64,000 bases of DNA, taken from positions 115,678,046 through 115,742,045 of the forward strand of contig NC_088782.1 of the NCBI RefSeq assembly GCF_958450345.1, read 5' to 3'. Below are positions 33,101-47,545 of this stretch, one piece after another; position 1 is the stretch's first letter, and each line of letters begins with the position of its first letter. A model generated the notes under the pieces. The model was not told the DNA's origin, did not search any database, and saw nothing but the letters and a program-made list of their open reading frames with translations. The translations under genes were made by a program, and so were the position numbers. The DNA comes from Calliphora vicina (taxonomy: Eukaryota > Arthropoda > Insecta > Diptera > Calliphoridae).

Positions 33101-35110
33101 CCAACATTTATTTCCTTTAAATGTTTAACAGTAAGAACTTTATATAAATTCCCTTTACAACAATTTACTCTTACACAGTTTTATTGCCACGATAATTAGT
33201 AACAAATGTTTTTTTATATTAAATACGAAAAGTAAGCAATATAAATGGGCAAATAAAAACAAACTAACCATATTATGATGAAAAAATAAAATAAAAATAA
33301 ATTTAAACAATATAAAAATACTGCTGTATCTATAAGAGAAATAAAAAAAAACATTTAATTGATGGTATAAACTTTTTAATACCCCGATAAATACGATTAA
33401 TTCCTAAATGAACAGAATAGAAAAAAAACCAACTTTTCTAGAAATAGTTTTTTTTTGTAGAAGTTAAACTCCTTAATTGAAGTCTGAACGTGTTGTTCAA
33501 GCAACCTCCCCACTTTTTGTAACTAACGTTTAATCTATAGTTAACTTAATATTTGGTATTGGTTTCAATAACACATTTACCCTTAAAATGGCATTAAATA
33601 TCTGTTAGTTTTTCTTTTTTATTTATTTAGGAATAACTTATACATTTGTAAATTGAAAAAAAACTGCAAACTTTATCTTGTGGCAACAGCATCAAAAAAT
33701 ATATAAATATAAAAAAACAGAGAAATCTATTTTCAGTATGTGTCTGTGGTAATGTGGCAGCAGTTTCAATTTAGTTTGATAAATGTACTTAATTGCTATT
33801 AAATAACATTTCGATGGACTTAAAACTAAAGAAGAAAAACTAAAGATAATTTAGCAAAACTTTGGCAAAAGAAATAAATGGAAAATTAAAAACTAAAAAA
33901 ACAAACTTAAAATTCCTTTAAATTCCTAAATTTTATTACAAAAATCTCCTTAGAATTTTGCTTTCTTGTGCAAAACTTTTCCTAAAATTACCTTAAATTT
34001 GTTAAATCTTTATAAAATTTGTTTATTTTATCTTGTTTTTTGTTTTTGCATAACCCCATCTTATCTTATTTGTTTTATGCTTTTTATTTCCACTAATTTT
34101 CTTTTAAGATTGATGAATAGTCATTAAAAATCATCATAAATCAAGTGATTTAAAACGTTCAGGTTTAGAAAAGGTAAAATCTAGTTTTCTGCTTTGGCCT
34201 TTTCTATGTTTATTTTCCTTTTTTCTTTGTCTGCCAATAAAACTTAACAACAAGGTTTAATTTTCGGTTCAAATATATATGAAAAAAAAGACACAAAAAA
34301 AGTTTTAAACAGTTTTTTTTAGCATGCAAATTAATTGCCTGCTGTCTTAGCACTTCTATTTCCGTTACCAGCAAAAGAGTAAGAGCAAGACAAAGTGAGC
34401 AAGAGAGGGAGAGAGTAAAATATAGTGTAAAAGTAGCAAGCAGTATTTGTGGGGTGTTAGCATTATAACAAATGTAACATTTTTGTTCTGTTGCTAAAGA
34501 GTAAGTTTGAGTATTTTTGGTTTTTCCTTAAACTTTATAGGATTTTGTACTTTTCTACTCTACTGCTTAGACTAACGAGTTTCCGCTTTTTGCCAAATAC
34601 TACTGAAACAGACAAAACGAAAATAAAATAAAATGCTTTTGTAGTTTCTATTGCAAATGCTTTTTCGTTTTACCATTTTCTTGAAATTTCAGAGTTTGAG
34701 GTTTAAACAGCAAAACAATAGCTAAAATATTATTTGAATTTTCTTGCTACAACGACAAAGACACAAAATCCTCCTGCTTTTCACCCCTCTCCTTCTTAGC
34801 ATTATAAAGTAAAAGATAAAACCTTATAAATTATAGCAATTTAATAAGTTTTTAAATGTACGCATCCTGTTTGTTAAGCTTAGCTAAAACTTAAAATCAC
34901 ATATTTCTTAAAAGTAACTAAAAACACACAAAAAATAAGTGGGGAAAAAAGTTTTATTACTTTAGCTTTAGGCATTGGAAAGTAAACTAAGAGGGGTGGC
35001 TTATAGGAAATATTCATCCCTTTTTATTATTTAGACAAGGTTAAATTTTTCAGCAACAAGGTTGTTAAATTAAAAAAAAAAATAATCTTAAAAGAAAGTA
35101 AAAATTTCAA
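30169..35110 (-). other. Start of the large Ten-m intron: AT-rich, no exon seen
   Basis: No further teneurin exon is recognisable. A GC-richer island at about 30880-30960 has CCAGC/CCAAGC repeats. The rest is AT-rich with no structure I can support. Confidence 0.6.
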
Positions 35111-35114
35111 ATCA

Positions 35115-35505
35115 AATTAAGCAGTATTCAAATAATATTTAATCACATTTTAGCAATTTTAAGCAAATTTGTTAGAAAATTTAATAAAACACCAAATAAA
35201 TTAAGAAATTAAAAAGAATCCAAATATATACTAATGAAATTTAAGAAATATAATTGAATTTATTTATTTGCATTAAAAAATCTTGCAAAATTTAAAGATT
35301 TTGAAAGAAAATAACTTCAAATTTAAGAGGAATTCAAATAATATTTAATTACATTTTAGAAACATAAGAAAATTTGTTAGAAAATTTAATAAAAAACCAA
35401 ATAAATTAAGAAATTAAGTAGAAACCAAAAAAAATATTTGAAATTTTTTATTTGTTAAAAAAATCTTAAAGATTTTGAAAGAAAATTTCTTCAAATTCAG
35501 TAAAA
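35115..35505. repeat. Tandem duplication, ~206-212-bp unit
   Basis: TTCAAATAATATTTAAT.ACA occurs at 35128 and 35334. Each is followed by ATTTGTTAGAAAATTTAATA, CCAAATAAATTAAGAAATTA and AAAGATTTTGAAAGAAAAT in order. Two diverged copies. Confidence 0.85.
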
Positions 35506-38500
35506 ATTCTTATTTGATGGAGTCTTTTATGTTTTAAATCTAGTTAAATTATAATTTTAACAAAAATTGCTTTTAAACATGGTTTTAAAATCATAATTAA
35601 AAATACAAGCGATTTTACCTATTCAGTGCTAATTCTAACTAATGGGCAACACTTTAGATGTCAAACAAAGCCGCCATTGAAGACAGGATGTCAGACAAAG
35701 CTGCCATATGTTTTAAAAAACCAGCGATTTTAACAGAACTCTTAGAGGGAATGTAAAAATATTGAATTTTTTCCCAATTTAGAGCTTAAAAATCAAATAA
35801 ATACCTAAATAAACTAATGTTTATATAAAAAATAAATTTAAAATGCCATTTTCATTTGATTTATGTACATGTTTTTGTATTGCCTTGATATAAAGCTAAC
35901 ATTAAATAAAATTTAAAACAACTCTCTAGCAATTTTAGTCAATTTCATAATAATTATTTTCCTAGCTGGTTTTTCTGTTTTCAAAAATTTTCTTTTCTGT
36001 ATTTCCCAAATAACATTCAAATTTTCTCCATTAATATTTATTAAAAAAATGTTATTATAAACATAACCACAATATGTTGCCAATTTTAAACATTTCCGTA
36101 CACCCAAATTAAATCCCTGATTGTCTAAAGGAAATATGTTACCGCTGTAATTTTTCTTTTTATATGACATTTAAATGTCATAAGTATAACATACATATAA
36201 ACCTTTTTTTTTGTTGTTTTGCCATACTTAAATAATTTCTTTTTTATAATAATGTGCGTGTAAAACCACAAAATCCATTAAACACAGCTGTGTTTTATTT
36301 TATAATTCCTTAGATTCCTTTATGTTTTTTTTGAAACAAATATCAGTATAGGTTTTTTGTTGAGTTACTTTAGTTATTAATGTTTTAAACTTAGGTGTGT
36401 ATACCTGGATGTTATGCCAAAAATTTATTAATACATTAATTTTAAAGTACCGTGTTAAGAATAATTATTGTTTAATGTAGAAATTTTGCATAAAATAATA
36501 ATAAAAAATTTATTCGATTTTTAGATTAAAATTATATATGAAAAATTGTTTTAATTTGTAATAAAAAGTCTTGAATTTTTATTAAATTGCATCTTTCAAC
36601 GTTATTTTCCTATATTTCCTCTTATAAATGATGTCTATTTAGGTTTGTTCACGTTTTTCTCCTCCATCTTTGCTTTTATTTAGGTTTGTTTACATTTTGC
36701 TCCGCCATCTTTGCTTTCATTTAGTCATGCAAACAGGATTGATAGCCTGTAGTGTTTGACATAGAGTAACCAGATTGCATATTTATGTTATTTAGCGGTT
36801 TTAAAAGCTTTTAATATAATTTACTTTCAGATTCGTGTTATTCATCCGTTTTTAAAGCTTTTAATAGATTTTTGTTTTAAATTTTAAGCAATTTATACAG
36901 CTTATTGTTTTTAATGCTAAAGATTAATAGTTATTTAATATTATTATTTTTTTTTTTATTAAACAATATTAATAAATTTATTATTTACTACAAACATTTT
37001 AAATAATTTTTAATTTATATACACATAAATAAGTTTATTTGTTTGTTTGGCTTGGCTTTTTTTTCGGTCTACTCATATATTTTATTATTTTAAGTGTTTG
37101 TAAAACAGCAACTCATAAATTTATGTGCATTTATTTAAAACAAAAAAAAAAAAATAAACATTAATTTCAATTAATTTCGATAATTTCCATTAAATAAATT
37201 AAAAGTTTAAAGTGTATAAGCATTATAATTATTGGTTTTTGGTTGTATATATATATATATAGATACATATATTTTTATGTACTTTTATTATTGTTGTTGT
37301 TTATAACCATAAAAATAAACATCATCATGTTTTATACAATATAATACAGAAAGAAAACCAGCTCTGAATTTTATATAGTACACAAGCAATATTTTATTAA
37401 TAAATAAGCATAAAAATAATAATGTACAGTTCATTAAATAATAAAATAGTGATGCCATTTACATATTTACATACAATATAAATGTTTTATACAAGTATTA
37501 AATAAAATAAACAGGGTCTAGCTGTAAAATATATGAAAATATTGTATAAGAAAAGTGAAAATTTTCTTTGTTACTGAAAAATGTTTAGTATGGCCACACT
37601 GTGTAGGGAAGAATAAGCATTAAGGAGATGATGCCAGACTAAAAAAAGACAGCTTGACATTATTAGATTATTTTTTTATATAAAAATGATAGCTCTTGTT
37701 TACAATACAGTGTAAAACAAAAATATCTGCAAAATATTGAATTAGTAGTATACATTTTAAAATATTATGAGTTTTCCCTGTTTTAATATTGATTGTATCT
37801 TTTCATATGCAGCATAAACCATTTATGGCATTCCACTTCGTTATACACCTTCTGATAAGAATTTATAATTACAAACATATTAAAAAGATTAATGTGCAAA
37901 AAAACAATATACAAAAAATTATCATTACATACTGGCTTTATTTATTAAACTCTATTAACCTTTATTATTTATTTTATAGAATTAAGACAAAAAAACTATT
38001 TTCCTTTTGGCAATTTCTGTCAAACTTTTCAAATTATATTTGTTAAATCCAAATATCTAAACAATTTCTAATGAAAACCTTTCAAATAATTGTCAATTTT
38101 AACTTTAACAACTAATTTCTTTTTGGTAGTTTTGCTGATATTTATTTGTTTCTCTCTCTTACGGTCCCCTTCTATAGAGCTGCTGCTTTTAATTGCAATA
38201 AATGTCAAAAAATTGTTTTGTACAAAAATTTTGCACGTATGAAGTTTTATCTCAATTTTAAAATAATAAAAATAGAAATAAAAGTATTTTTTGCCAAACT
38301 AAACAAAAAACTCTCCCATGTGGTAACATTTAATTTTTAAAAATTGGCACGTCAACATTTTTATCCTTAGCCAAAATGCAGCACAAAAGTTTTTAACTTG
38401 TTTTCACATACAAAATATCATCATCATCATCGACCACGTTTCCCTAAACACTACATAGTAATGTATTTAACTCAAAATAAACGTTTCTTTCTTCTTTTTT

Positions 38501-41500
38501 TTTGGTTATTTTTTGAACTTTTTACGATGAACTAAAAAAAAACTTTTTTTTTCAATTTTGTAGAAACAACAAATACAAAAAAAAAGCAAACTTTGGGAGT
38601 TTCTCTAATATTTATTTTGTTTTACCCCACATGATTTTCAACTGGTTTATTTTATTGTCACATGAAAACTTTGTTTTTGAAACGTATGAAGTTTTTTTTG
38701 TTGCTGTTGTCTATGTGGCATCCAAATTAAACATGTAATTATTTGGAAAAATAAGTTGAAAATTGTGAAAACTAGCCAAAAAATAAAGTATAAAAATGAA
38801 CAATAATTAAAATAATGTTAAATAAACAATCTGTTTATATGTTATAAAGAGAATATATAACATAAAGATGTCAATTTGTAAGTAATTACAGGCAACTTTT
38901 GTAATTGGAAGTTATATGGAGAGAAAAATAAATTTAAAAATTAAATAATTCTGCAAATTTTAACAATTTGTGGAAATTTAAAGTAAAATTTAAGTAATTA
39001 ACACAAATATTGCCTTACAAGCTTTAATTCTATACGTCCCATAACATTCTATGTTGAAATATCATTCTATAGTGAATGACATACACAACAAGAAGAAGAA
39101 CAGTTTAATTGTTATCTGGCATCGCCTTAAATGAAAAGAGCGGGTTTGCAGGGTTGCATTTTCAAAGTATTGCCAACAAAACAGTGTTGTCATGTGGCGT
39201 TTTTTTAATTTTAGGAGATTTTTAACAGATTTGTTTTTTTTAAAGAAATCTCAACAAATTTGCATTATTTTAACTAAAATTATTAGTTTCTTTATGAAAG
39301 GCATGTTTGTAAGTAAATAATCCGTATTTTCCTTTAATTAAATTTATTTATTACTTTAAAACCTTTAATATTTTAAAATTATAACACTAATTAAATATTA
39401 ATTCTAAACATCTTGTTTCATACTTAGAGCCTTATGTGTTATAAGTAGATTAAATTAATTTATCCTATTGTATCACAGTAGTTGTTATCTATTATACTTA
39501 TCAGCTATAAATTAATGCAATTATTATTGTTATTATGGTTTTTTTTAAACATGCATATGTTTAATATTTAATTATTATGATTAGACACGCTAATTTATGA
39601 TGGCTTTTATATATACAATACAAATTGAGGTTAAGTTAATTGAAAATATTCAAATCAAAAGTTTTTGTTAAGAAAATAAGACAGCTTTAAAATGATACAA
39701 AATTTAATTAAATTTTTTAAAGATTAAATACTGTTTTTAACCAAATATCCTTTATTTTGAACTCTGTTTTCTTATAATTTCAATTACCCCCATTTATTTA
39801 TTTTCAAATATTTTGCATAAATTTTTCTTTAATATTTTATTCACACCTTTTCCTTTTATTATTATTTAAATTATTGTGTTCATATTTATCTCTCCCTCTC
39901 TATTAATTTTTGTGTGTATGTTTTTTTTTATAAATAAATGTAATTAAACTTTATGCCCGATTGATTAAGTTGAATATAGTGAAAATTTATTTGTGTAATT
40001 TTATTGTTGCTGAGTTTTTTTCTCTCCCACATTTTAATATACACATAAAATACAATATAAAATAATTTGTTTTTTCATAAATTTTTCATTTTACAAAAGG
40101 AAAAAAAAAACGCAGGATTTAATATTTCCATATACAATATGATAAATAAAAAAAAAGAACATGGCATGAAAGGTTTGAGCAAATGATTATCATTATAATA
40201 AAATTATAAGCGGTTTGATTTTAATATAAATTACTTTTTATGAGACAATAATTGTGCGAGTAGCAACTACATTTTTTTTCCTATAGGAAAACATATATAT
40301 ACTTCCCTAGATTTAACCCGCATTGCATAATAATAACAATAATAATGTTCTTTGAAATTGAGCTTTTCTCCTTTTTCACATAGTACATACGTTTATACAT
40401 TTAACATTTTAATGTGACAGATGGCTGTCGTGCCATATCGTTTACTATTGGTAGTTTATAATATGATAACTGTCTATATATATGTCGTTGTGACTGCTTG
40501 GCTGTTTGTCATTTGTAGCCATGGCGTTAATTTGATATATATCCTTGACAAAAGCGTTAAAAAAACGTAGCAAAATTGACTTTTTCACAGAAAAATGCAG
40601 AAAAAAAAAATTACAAACAAATACATATTTTTACACATTAATGTATACAAACATCCTGTTTGTAGCTGGTTTAACAATTGACAGTAGTTGTATGTTGTCA
40701 GTTTAAAAATGTTGTTGTTGCTGTACCGTTATTTGTTTGCTTTTAACTTCACTTACTCTCTCGCATACACATACATGTAAATGATTATAAAAGAGATAAA
40801 CAGTAACATGATGTTGCCAGATATAAGTTATTTACTCCTAAATGGTGGCATATTTAGGAATTTATGAAAAAATCCTAATGAATGTCTTTTGTAATAAATT
40901 TGTAAGAAAACCTTATGATTTTAAAGGAAAACTTTGATTATTTGTTGTTTGTTAGAGGTTCTAAAACAACATTTTTTGTTAAGAGACAATTTAAAAAAAC
41001 GATTAAAATTTTTTGATTTTTTTTTTTTTAAATTTAGTTTTTTCTTTTATTTTTGATATTTCCTTGAATCTGGCCACTCTCGTTTTTGTGAATATTTTAT
41101 TGTTAATTTAACAAATCATGATATTTATATATGTTATTGTCAAGTTTGTAATATTAATGTAAGGAAATGAATATAAATACATATATTTAAATGCAAAAAA
41201 AAAAAAAATCATGTCTGGTTTTCACTAATTATACGTATGTGTGTATTTATATGCACTTTTTTTATAAATGATATTCCTTTTTTTAATTATAAAAACAGTA
41301 GTGTGCTGTTTTTTTTGTATATTTTATAAAGTGACAGTTTTGTTTAAATACATATACATGCATATAATAAATTACTGATAATAAAAATAAGCTTCAATAA
41401 ATATCAGTTTAAAAATAAATTTAAGTAGAGAAAAAAAACATAATAAAAAATAAATTGACATGATTTTTTTTAAATAATGATTTTGATTTCGTTTAAAAAA

Positions 41501-41810
41501 TGTATTTAAAGGAAATTGTTGAGATTTAAATAAAGTTTAAATAATAAAAAAGAAAAATTTTTGTTAAAATAAAATTTTAATTTGAAAAATTATTATTATG
41601 ACAAAGAAGTTTATTTTTTTTATCTTTGAACTCATAAATTTTGTGTGAAATGCTCAAAAATAATAAATGATTTTGTTATTTTTTTATAATTTTCTCATTT
41701 TGTGATTATAATAATTTTATTAAGTTTTATATTTCTCAATAATATACATAAAAACCTAATAAGAAACATTAACATCAATTATTTAAGATAAATTCCCAGG
41801 TTTTTCATAA
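35506..41810 (-). other. Ten-m intron, AT-rich middle part
   Basis: No exon or large repeat recognised. A minor 41-bp direct repeat lies at 36638-36724. Two copies of AAGC.GCCAT.. near 35670-35710 repeat the phrase TGTCA.ACAAAGC.GCCAT. Confidence 0.55.
36638..36724. repeat. 41-bp direct repeat, two copies plus start of a third
   Basis: TTTAGGTTTGTT starts at 36638 and 36679 and TTTAG again at 36720; each copy holds TTTTGCTCCGCCATCTTTGC or a close variant. Confidence 0.9.
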
Positions 41811-41814
41811 TAAA

Positions 41815-42085
41815 TGTAGTAAGCATCACTGTCCGTCAAAGATAAACAATAACAAACCAACACATACACTTGTATATAAAAAGAGCTGAGCTCAAAACTG
41901 AAATAACGGTGTAATTATGAGTAAAACAAATAAAACAACAAGCATCACTGTCCGCCATTTTTAAGTAAAGCCTAAACAAGAGATAAACAATAACAAACCA
42001 ACACACACACACACACTTGTTCATGTATAAAAAGAGCTGAGCTCAAAACTGAAATAACGGTATAATTATGAGTAAAACAAATACA
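41815..42085. repeat. Two ~120-bp units with AAGCATCACTGTCCG
   Basis: AAGCATCACTGTCCG starts at 41821 and at 41940. Each unit goes on through AGATAAACAATAACAAACCA, ACACTTGT, AAAAAGAGCTGAGCTCAAAA and CTGAAATAACGGT. The second unit also has CGCCATTTTTAAGTAAAGCC. The family is found inverted at 44105-44400 and, diverged, at 46380-46575. Confidence 0.93.
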
Positions 42086-44104
42086 ACAATAAGCAAACAA
42101 ATGTAAATAAAGAACAACTAGTAATAAATTCATAACAATTTAAACCAAATTTGTAATTATTTAACAAGTTTTTTTAATGTTCTCTACAAATTTATTAACA
42201 TAAAGCCTAGATTGATACATTTAAGGTCTAAAGTAAGGGAATTTTCCAAGAAAATTTTAATTATTTTTATTTACATTGTAAATTAATGTTTCCACTTTCT
42301 TTTCACAAAATCTAAATCAAATAAATTTCCCAGCCTTAAACTTGTTGGTGTAATAAAATATTTGTTTATAATAAATTAAAGATAAATGTTAATGATAAGT
42401 CCTAAAATTTATAGGCTGTATAACATTTGCGTTTTAAAGGGATATTATTTAGCTATATTAGAAAAATCACTAAACAAAATTAATTAATTTTATTTAAGTG
42501 GAAGTGAGTGTGTATGTTTATGTATACATTTTTAGTCTAAAACGGAAATTAAATTTCCCTTTATCTCTAATTTATTTATTTAATTTGGTTTTTCCACAAT
42601 TTTCCGTTTATTTATATTTTTTGTTGTATGATGATGGCCGGCTGACTGGCATATTGTTTGCTAGTCGATAACAAATTTTCAAATAATATCAACGGAAATT
42701 AATTTTACAACAATTTTTCACAAAAAGGTGTTTAGCTTTTGAAAAAAAAAAAAATATACACTAAATGAAAATTAATTAATATTACACAAATATTTAAAAA
42801 AAAGACTAAATAAATAACATTTATTTGATGACCTTTTGTAAATTTAAGCTACATATTTATTTAAACTTTTGCAATTATTTCTTTAATAACCATTAATTTT
42901 GTGATTAAAATATAACACTTTTTAAATATTTTAGTTTTGCTAGGAATTGTGAATTATTTAATTATTAATTTATTTTAATTATTTAATTATTATTATAATT
43001 ATTATTTCTGCTTGTTTGTATTTTATATTTTTTTTTGTTTTTGCATAAATAATTAACTTTCATCATTATTATATATGAATGTATACAGCATATATGTATG
43101 TATGTATGACATATTATTGTTTATGTTTTTATATTTGTTTAAATATAATTTTATACATATATTTTAATTGCTGTCAATATGCGTTAAATTTAATTACATT
43201 AAAAAAAGGCTAAAACAAAAAAATAAAAATATGTTGGTAATTGTCATAATAAATGCAATTATGTTACATGTTTTATTATAAGCATTTAATTATTTATAAT
43301 ACATTTACATTTTTATTAAAAAAATAATAAAAATTTTTCCCAAAAATATTACAAATTCTTAGAAAATTTCCCAAAAATTTTAAAGTTAAAATTTCGGACT
43401 TTTTGTTTATTTTTTTAAACCCTGTATTTTATTTTTGTTAATATTGTTACATTTAATTATAATAGTTTGCATTATTCATAAACATTTAGCTGTTATATAT
43501 ATTTCCTTTTTTTATATATTTAAATATTTAATGCGTTTGACAATTATTGTTGGTTTATATTTATGATAATAATAACTTTTATTTATTTTTTTTTTAAATT
43601 CAATTAATTATTGTTTTTATGTTTGTTCTTTTTTTTATTATTGTATGTTATTTTTAATGACAATAATAATTAATAACTTTAATAGTTTAAATTTCCTTAA
43701 AACAAATCATATTAATAATATTTAATTAAACACTTCAAATTACTAATTAAGCCAAAAAAAATATAAAATGTTTCACAAGTGGTTGCTGTGGCAAAGGCTT
43801 AACATAGTTAAGCCTTTTCTTTTGTTTAAAAAAAAAACAGAAAATGAAAAAAAATTTAATAAACGTTCATTAATTACAAATTATGAGTTATTTGTGGTAT
43901 TTAACTGATTTAAGTATAACAAAAATTCAAAGCTATTAAGTTTGCCATAAGGTTTAACAATACTGTAAAAAATGTTAAAGAAAATTTTTACAAAATGTCA
44001 AAATTTTAATGAATTTAAATGATTTTAATTTAATTTTCAAATTAGGCTTAAAATTATGTTAATTTTATGAGTTTTTCCTCTTTTTATTGAGAGTTTTCTT
44101 GTTC

Positions 44105-44400
44105 ACAGAGTCGCCATTTGTAATTTTAGCTTGTTTGTCGTTTATTTACATTTGTTTAGTTGTTGTTTTGTTTGTTTTACTTATAATTAAACCCTTACTT
44201 TAGTTTTAAGCTCTGCTCTCTTTATAAACAAACGTGTGTGTGATGTTTTGTTATTGTTGAGGCTCTACTTTAAATGGCGCTCAGTGTTTGTGTTTATATG
44301 TTATTGTTTATCTCTTGTTTAGGCTTTACTTGTTTGTGTGTTTTTTGTTATTGTTTATCTCTTGTTTAAGCTCTATTTAAAATGGCGAACAGTGATGCCT
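44105..44400. repeat. Inverted, diverged copies of the 41.8-kb repeat
   Basis: In reverse orientation relative to 41815-42085: TTGTTTTACTTATAATTA, AGCTCTGCTCTCTTTATA, TTATTGTTTATCTCTTGTTTA (20-base window repeated twice), AATGGCG and CAGTGATGCCTAC. Together with the 41.8-kb copies this gives an inverted pair about 2 kb apart. Confidence 0.85.
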
Positions 44401-46379
44401 ACTACATACAATACAGAAATCGTTGTTATTTATCTTAAACATATGAATTTAATATTTCTGTTTTATTTTTTAGAGTAATATTTCTAAAATTCGTCTATTA
44501 CCTTTAAAATTTGTTTGTTTTTATGCATTCAATTTGCTAAATTCTACTTAAGCTATTTTTATTATGGTTTTTGTTGCGCTTTGAGTAATAAATCTTTTTC
44601 GATGTCACAGTTGTTGGTTTTTTTTTTCTCTCCTTTTTCAGCATTTTCTATTAAAGGTTTTTATGTATTTATTCCTTTTCCCTAGTAATTAGAGTGGTTT
44701 TTTTTACATTGGCTAGTATTTAGACGTGTTGACGTTTGATTTTAATTAAAATTATTTTTGTTTTGTTTTTGAGTAAAAGATTGCTAAGGTAATTACAGAT
44801 TATTTGTGGCTGTTAAAGCAAAAGAAATGAAAACAAAATGGAGGTTTTAGAGTAACAGCCCTTGTCATTTTAGTAACAACCCAAAAGTGAGCAGGTAATT
44901 AGCACATTTGGAATGTGAATTGTTAAACTTAAAATCCTTACAAATCTTATTTAAACTTTTAGGGCTTTGAAAGGTGTATAGTTGTGAAGTAAATCATTAA
45001 TATATTGCGTGCATTTACAGATTTATTTGGAATTTTCAAATAACAAGCCGATTACAATGCTTGTATATGTATTTCAACACAGATTTTTCGATTGCATGAC
45101 AATTTGTATTTGCTAAAGTTTAGCGTATGTATATAAAACTCACACAATCGACATAATATTGTGAAAAAATATAGCTTAGATTTAATATAATGACTTAAGC
45201 GTCACCTTTATAAATGACATTTATGTTTCAAACAAAAATAGCTACTAGGGGGAGTTGTTGTTTTATATGTATGTTTAATAATTTTATTATTATTTTGTTT
45301 ATTTTTTTTTTAAATTATTGTTTGCACAATTTTTCTAAAACTGTTGTGACCTTTGCATGTATTTTAGTTTTGTATTAAGTTCCTTTTTCCTTTAGTTATT
45401 TTTATTTTCCTTGGCTTAATTGTTGGCAAATGCTAACAATTCGTTATGGGGAGGTTATTGCAAAAAGGAGTTATTAAAAGTTGTAAAATGTAGTTTAGTT
45501 GACTTTAATTATAGTTAAATTATTACTAAAATAGGCTAAAAATGTAGACATTTAACCCAAACACGCAATGTTTTAAATAAACTACACTACATAAGCGTAA
45601 AAATGCTATTAATGGCAGAAATAAATAATACTTAGGACAAAAAAAAAAAATAAAAAATTTAAAATAGCAGGTCATGTTTAAATACAAATATTTGCATATT
45701 TGTAATAATTTTATTTTCCTGTACATTTTATTGTTATTATGCAAAAACTAGGAAGAAAAAAAAGAAAAGTGAACAAGTTTCTTTAATTATAGTTGAAAAG
45801 TAAAAATTGTTGAATTGCAAATTGAAAAATTTCTTAAGAAATTTTAATTTTAATTTTCACTTTAAAACTTATTATTTATAGTTTTTATTTCATGATACAT
45901 TTTTGTTAATTTAAATTTTTTTCTAAATGTTTAAAAAAGTTTTAAATGTGATTTCTATTATTTTATTTTTATTAATACCCACAAATGGCTTTTGTATTGT
46001 ATATTCAACCATTGTTTATAAACAATAGTCAGTTTAGTTTGTTTAGAATATGCATAGATATATATTTAATCCATTATTGTTTGTTGCTAGAGACCAGACA
46101 ATAAATTAAAATCCCTTAGAAACTCACAAACAAAGCCTGCTGGTAACTTGTTTTAATATAATTAAATAAAGCGTTGAAATTTTTTTATTTTTGTTAAATA
46201 ACAAAACATTTCTATTCAATAAGGATTCACGGGGGAGTTTAGGCATAAATAAATGTTATAAATATAAAAAAACTTCTTTAAAATAGTTTAAACTTGAACA
46301 TTTTAAAGTATTATTAAAAATTCCATACCTGGCTTGTTTTTTTTACATATAAACAGAGTTGTATTAAAGCTTGTTATTG

Positions 46380-46575
46380 TTTGTTTTAATTTCTCATTGT
46401 TACCGTTAAAATGGTGAGAGATTTTCTCTGTTGTTTGTTTCTTATCAATTAGTAGCTTAATAGTTGTTGTTGTTTTGCATTTTGCGGCCATTGTGTAAGT
46501 GTGAGGATGTGTTATTGTTTTGATAGTTATTTTAAATGGCGGCTGTTTACATTAAGACAGTAATGCCTACTGTTT
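46380..46575. repeat. Third, more diverged member of the 41.8/44.2-kb repeat family
   Basis: GTGTTATTGTTTTGATAG, TTTAAATGGCGGCTGTTTAC and CAGTAATGCCTACTG appear in the same order as in the 44.2-kb copy, with larger differences between. Confidence 0.6.
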
Positions 46576-47203
46576 TTTAAAGAAAACACGCCTCAATTAA
46601 TTTTAATGTTTTTTAAAGTATTTTTGCTTATTTTTATATATTCTTCCTTTATTATATTTAATTTTTAGTATTATATTGCTTTATTTTTGTTATTTTTAAG
46701 AAATCTCTTTGAAAGTTTTATTGAAGTATTTTCTAAAGGTGTTTTCATTTGTAAATATTTATTATGGTACATAAATATTTGTTTGTATCCTAGATTTTCT
46801 ACTTTTCATTTGGTAAATATTGTTTTTTTTTTTTAGTTATCCTTTAATTGTTGGCAATAGCATTGACATTATTTATTCTTAACATTTAAATTGTAATGCT
46901 TTCGACAAAGTTTACCCAAGTTAAGTTTTTGTAATGAAACAAACAATAAAGAAAAGAACTGTATAAAAACAGGGATAAAAGGATACTGTTTTCCCCTTTT
47001 ATGATCAAAACCTTTTGTTTTGTTTATCAAATGGATATTACGAGTAATAAAAATAACAAGAAAAAATTAACATTGAACAATATACAAGCTTTTTATAGAC
47101 TTAGACCAAACCAGACTAGAAAAAAAAGAAATACAAAAGGTTTTTGTTTCGTAAGCCCACGTTTTTTTTTCCTTCATAATACTAAGTAAACAAATATCTA
47201 TAA

Positions 47204-47545
47204 AATAAATTAATATTTTGCAACTCACAACTCAATTTAAAGAAAATTCTTATTAATGCTTATAAGAAGATCCGAAGATCAATGTTAAACATTTCATTTA
47301 TTTGCAACATAATCAATGGTAGTGTAAGTTCCGGTTTTTTAATCCAAAATATCTCATTTAATGTGCCTCAACGACCATCACGTCATTTTGTTCCATTATC
47401 AGTGAAATTTATTAGAGCGAACTTTGCCAATGCTGATCCAATAAGGAGAATGTGTATGGAATTTAATAAATTTTACATGTTAATTGATTTTTCATTAAGT
47501 AACAATATAATTAAAAACAACATTATTGCTTATTTGAATTCATAA
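47204..47545 (+). pseudogene. LINE (non-LTR retrotransposon) ORF2 C-terminal fragment
   Basis: An open stretch on the plus strand encodes YKKIRRSMLNISFICNIING, then FNVPQRPSRHFVPLSVKF, RANFANADPIRRMCMEFNKF and a final INYLN-like end with a stop at 47545. The order 'short helix - FNVP - R.TRHF - F.R.N/Y - PL.RMC..FN' is the familiar C-terminal tail of insect LINE reverse-transcriptase polyproteins. The RT core is missing, so this is a 5'-truncated dead copy. An A/TAA-rich tail (TAATAAATAATAATAAAT) at 47622-47648 fits the 3' end of such an element. It is antisense to Ten-m. Confidence 0.72.
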
